64,000 bases of DNA from an uncultured Christensenella sp. (GTDB lineage: Bacteria; Bacillota; Clostridia; Christensenellales; UBA1242). The DNA lies in assembly GCA_949282135.1 (NCBI GenBank), contig CASDOR010000006.1:1-64000 (forward strand). The letters run 5' to 3'. Every line of letters begins with the position of its first letter. Positions within the stretch are counted from its first letter, which is position 1. The notes beneath the pieces are model-generated. The model ran no database searches. It was not told where the DNA came from and saw only the letters and a program-made list of their open reading frames with translations. A program made the translations under genes and the position numbers. Below are positions 62,107-64,000 of the stretch, piece by piece.

Positions 62107-62814
62107 ATGGAGTGGTGGAAGTTTGTTATTTTGATTACTTGCTCTTACCTTATTGGAAACATATTCTTTGCAAGAATTATTAGTAAGGCAAAGCATTATG
62201 ATATAAATAAGGCAGGTAGCGGAAATCCAGGCACAATGAATATGCTTAGAAACCTCGGTTTTGGTATAGGCTTATTAACCTTAGTGCTTGACATGATGAA
62301 AGGAATAATCCCTGCACTCGCTGGCTACCTCCTCTTTGGTGGTGCGAGTGGCGGAATAAATGCTTATATAGGGTTATTTACTGGCGGATTATCGGCACTA
62401 ATTGGTAATATTTTTCCTGTTTTCTATAAGTTTAAGGGCGGGAAAGGTGCTGCTGTAGTTTATGGTATGTTCTGCGTCGCAAATCCACTACTAGGTGTAA
62501 TAATTTTTGCTGGTGGGTTTATTTTTCTTTTGATATTTGACTACGCATCACTTGTTTCATTTTTTATGATTACAATTTTCACCATATTTGAAGCTTACTC
62601 CCTCGGGATTTTAACAGGTAACGGAAATATCGTTTTAAGTTGTTTGTTATTTGCTATTTTCTGCCTAGTATTTTTTGCCCATAGGCAAAATATTGTTAGA
62701 CTTCTCACTGGTAAGGAAAACAAGGTAAATCTTAAAGAAAAAATTCAAAAATTGAATAAAAAGAAGCTTACAAAAGACCAAAAAGAAGAAATAAAACAAA
62801 AGGAAATAGGCTAA
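62107..62814 (+). CDS. plsY: Glycerol-3-phosphate acyltransferase PlsY
   Basis: PlsY makes lysophosphatidic acid from acyl-phosphate and glycerol-3-phosphate. The 235-residue membrane protein has the three conserved loops: AGSGNPGTMNMLRNLG, KFKGGKGAAVVYG, and the region around FAHRQNIVRLLTGKEN. The C-terminal Lys-rich tail (about 205-235) is longer than usual. It is coupled with der. Confidence 0.92.
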   Translation: MEWWKFVILITCSYLIGNIFFARIISKAKHYDINKAGSGNPGTMNMLRNLGFGIGLLTLVLDMMKGIIPALAGYLLFGGASGGINAYIGLFTGGLSALIGNIFPVFYKFKGGKGAAVVYGMFCVANPLLGVIIFAGGFIFLLIFDYASLVSFFMITIFTIFEAYSLGILTGNGNIVLSCLLFAIFCLVFFAHRQNIVRLLTGKENKVNLKEKIQKLNKKKLTKDQKEEIKQKEIG

Positions 62815-62840
62815 TTTTCATATTGTTTTATATATATTTT

Positions 62841-62878
62841 AAAAAGCTAAACCTAATATACAGATTAGCTTTTTAGTG
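62841..62878 (+). terminator. Rho-independent terminator of der-plsY
   Basis: AAAAGCTAA (62842-62850) pairs with TTAGCTTTT (62865-62873). Confidence 0.7.
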
Positions 62879-63047
62879 TTTATTTCTAAGTATGCTAGTT
62901 AATCTTTTAATACTTACTTTTACATTCTTTAAACTTGCCTCAAAGTTTTATTTTACTTTTTTAATTGTGGCTTATATATTCTTCAACAATTTTAAAATAA
63001 GCGGTCGCTATAAATAAATTAATTTAACTTTTTTTGACGAAATTTGC

Positions 63048-63080
63048 ATATGTGCCATAAACGTGGCATATATTTTTTTT
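63048..63080 (+). terminator. Second terminator-like hairpin before spoIVA
   Basis: A 10-bp stem (ATATGTGCCA with TGGCATATAT, one G-U pair, 6-base loop) followed by T7. It stands alone, 67 bases upstream of spoIVA. Confidence 0.65.
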
Positions 63081-63146
63081 AAGAAAACAAGAATGAAGTA
63101 AAATTTACTTACAGCATTTCTTGTAATAAATTTATTGGAGGAAAGT

Positions 63147-64000
63147 ATGAGCCCATATAAAATTTATGAAGATATTTCTCGCCGTACTAATGGTGATATT
63201 TACGTAGGTGTTGTAGGCCCAGTTAGGTGCGGAAAATCTTCTTTTATAACAAATTTTATAAATCAAATGGTTCTACCAAATATAAAAAATGAATTTGATA
63301 GAACACGTACAATAGACGAGTTGCCTCAAAGTGCAGAGGGAAAAACAATAATGACAACGCAACCAAGATTTGTGCCAAAAGATGGAGTAAAAATTAAAAT
63401 AGACAACATAGACCTCAAAGTAAGACTTGTTGACTGCGTTGGTTATACTGTAACAGGAGCGGAAGGCTTAACTGAAAATAATGCACCACGACTTATTAAA
63501 ACTCCTTGGAGTGATAGTCCCATGCCTTTTGAAGAGGCGGCAGAATATGGTACAAAAAAGGTAATAGAGGAACATTCAACAGTAGCAGTTGTTGTCTCAA
63601 CAGATGGTAGTTTTGGCGAGCTAGGGAGAAATAGTTTTGTAGACGCAGAACAGCGAATTATAAAAGAATTAAAACAAACAAATAAACCTTTTGTTGTAAT
63701 AATAAACACTACTCATCCAAACGATTCAAATACACTAAACTTATGCCAAGAATTAAGTAAAAAATACGAAACAAATGTTTTAGCAGTAGATGTTTTAAAT
63801 TTAGATAAAGAAAACATTGCAACTATTTTTGAAGAAATGCTAAAATCTTTCCCACTTTACTCTCTAAGGGTACGTATGCCAAAATGGATTCAAGCACTTC
63901 CTTTTGAGGACGATTTAATCCAAGAAATTGTACTTGAAAGCAAATCTATAGTAAACTCAGCCACAAAAATAGGGGAGATAAATAGTGTAGAAAAATCTTT
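63147..64000 (+). CDS. spoIVA: Stage IV sporulation protein A, cut by window end
   Basis: SpoIVA is the ATPase that polymerises into the basement layer of the spore coat. The frame opens at ATG 63147 with a TGGAGGAAAG site and runs off the window after 284 residues. Motifs are the Walker A VVGPVRCGKSSFI (about 22-34), NEFDRTRTIDELPQSAEGKTIMTT in parts, and VDCVGYTVTGAEG as Walker B-like. It carries Cys in place of the common Thr in GPVRTGKS. About half of the gene is missing. Confidence 0.97.
   Translation, partial: MSPYKIYEDISRRTNGDIYVGVVGPVRCGKSSFITNFINQMVLPNIKNEFDRTRTIDELPQSAEGKTIMTTQPRFVPKDGVKIKIDNIDLKVRLVDCVGYTVTGAEGLTENNAPRLIKTPWSDSPMPFEEAAEYGTKKVIEEHSTVAVVVSTDGSFGELGRNSFVDAEQRIIKELKQTNKPFVVIINTTHPNDSNTLNLCQELSKKYETNVLAVDVLNLDKENIATIFEEMLKSFPLYSLRVRMPKWIQALPFEDDLIQEIVLESKSIVNSATKIGEINSVEKS

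Larger units (their letters stand above)
62815..63146. other. Intergenic with two hairpin terminators
   Basis: It has the der-plsY terminator at 62841 and a second hairpin at 63048, 67 bases before spoIVA. Nothing coding was seen between them. Confidence 0.6.

Overview
The window looks like chromosomal DNA of an AT-rich, endospore-forming Bacillota of the Clostridia type, probably an uncultured gut lineage. The reasons are spoIIGA-sigE, sigG, a YlmC/YmxH-family gene, spoIVA, a large SRP RNA with an Alu-type domain, ctsR-clpC, sepF, mraZ and a dcw cluster, together with Shine-Dalgarno sites of the GGAGG type and many small XRE regulators. The genus cannot be named from sequence alone. The standard genetic code fits every gene.

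Layout. 1-2.0 kb: an accessory-looking patch with a truncated SLOG-fold gene and four small XRE-type regulators, three of them paralogues. 2.2-11.5 kb: trxB, ung, an O-antigen-ligase-like membrane protein, the SRP RNA gene (minus strand), a HEPN-like/CBS protein, a YcxB-like membrane protein, an unusual ileS and a pseudouridine synthase. 12-14 kb: a divergent groES-groEL pair on the minus strand. 14-19.2 kb: a SPOR-like membrane protein, an SDR enzyme, a two-gene cassette of a diadenylate-cyclase-like protein plus an unknown partner, and a uridine-kinase-like gene. 19.4-26.8 kb: sepF, lspA, rluD, two small membrane proteins, tig, clpP, clpX and engB. 26.8-28.4 kb: a 54-bp tandem repeat array, a perfect four-stem inverted-repeat structure and a possible spore-coat protein. 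30-41.4 kb: the dcw cluster (mraZ, rsmH, an FtsL-position protein, a PASTA-type PBP, murE, mraY, murD, ftsW, murA, ftsQ/divIB), without murF, murG, murC or murB. 42-43 kb: four tRNA genes followed by the remnant of a tyrosine integrase. 43.2-46.8 kb: ctsR-clpC and a long-form hpf. 47-52 kb: a serine-palmitoyltransferase-like enzyme, a degenerate ABC ATPase with a near-leaderless start, small unknown genes and a subtilase. 52-64 kb: ftsA-ftsZ, spoIIGA-sigE convergent with sigG, ylmC, nrdR, feoAB, der, plsY and the start of spoIVA.

How it fits together. Most of the window is core biology: division and peptidoglycan synthesis, proteostasis (Tig, ClpP, ClpX, ClpC, GroESL, HPF, SRP RNA) and sporulation control. 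Several regulatory sites can be read directly: a CtsR operator at ctsR, three MraZ boxes over the mraZ promoter, and SigA-type promoters at the SRP RNA, the tRNAs, ftsA, trxB and hpf.

Best candidates for something undescribed: the translationally coupled DAC-like gene and its unknown partner (15915-18241); the HEPN-like/CBS fusion (6378-7112); and the repeat array next to the four-stem structure (26967-27344). All functions are inferred from sequence recognition; no database search was run.
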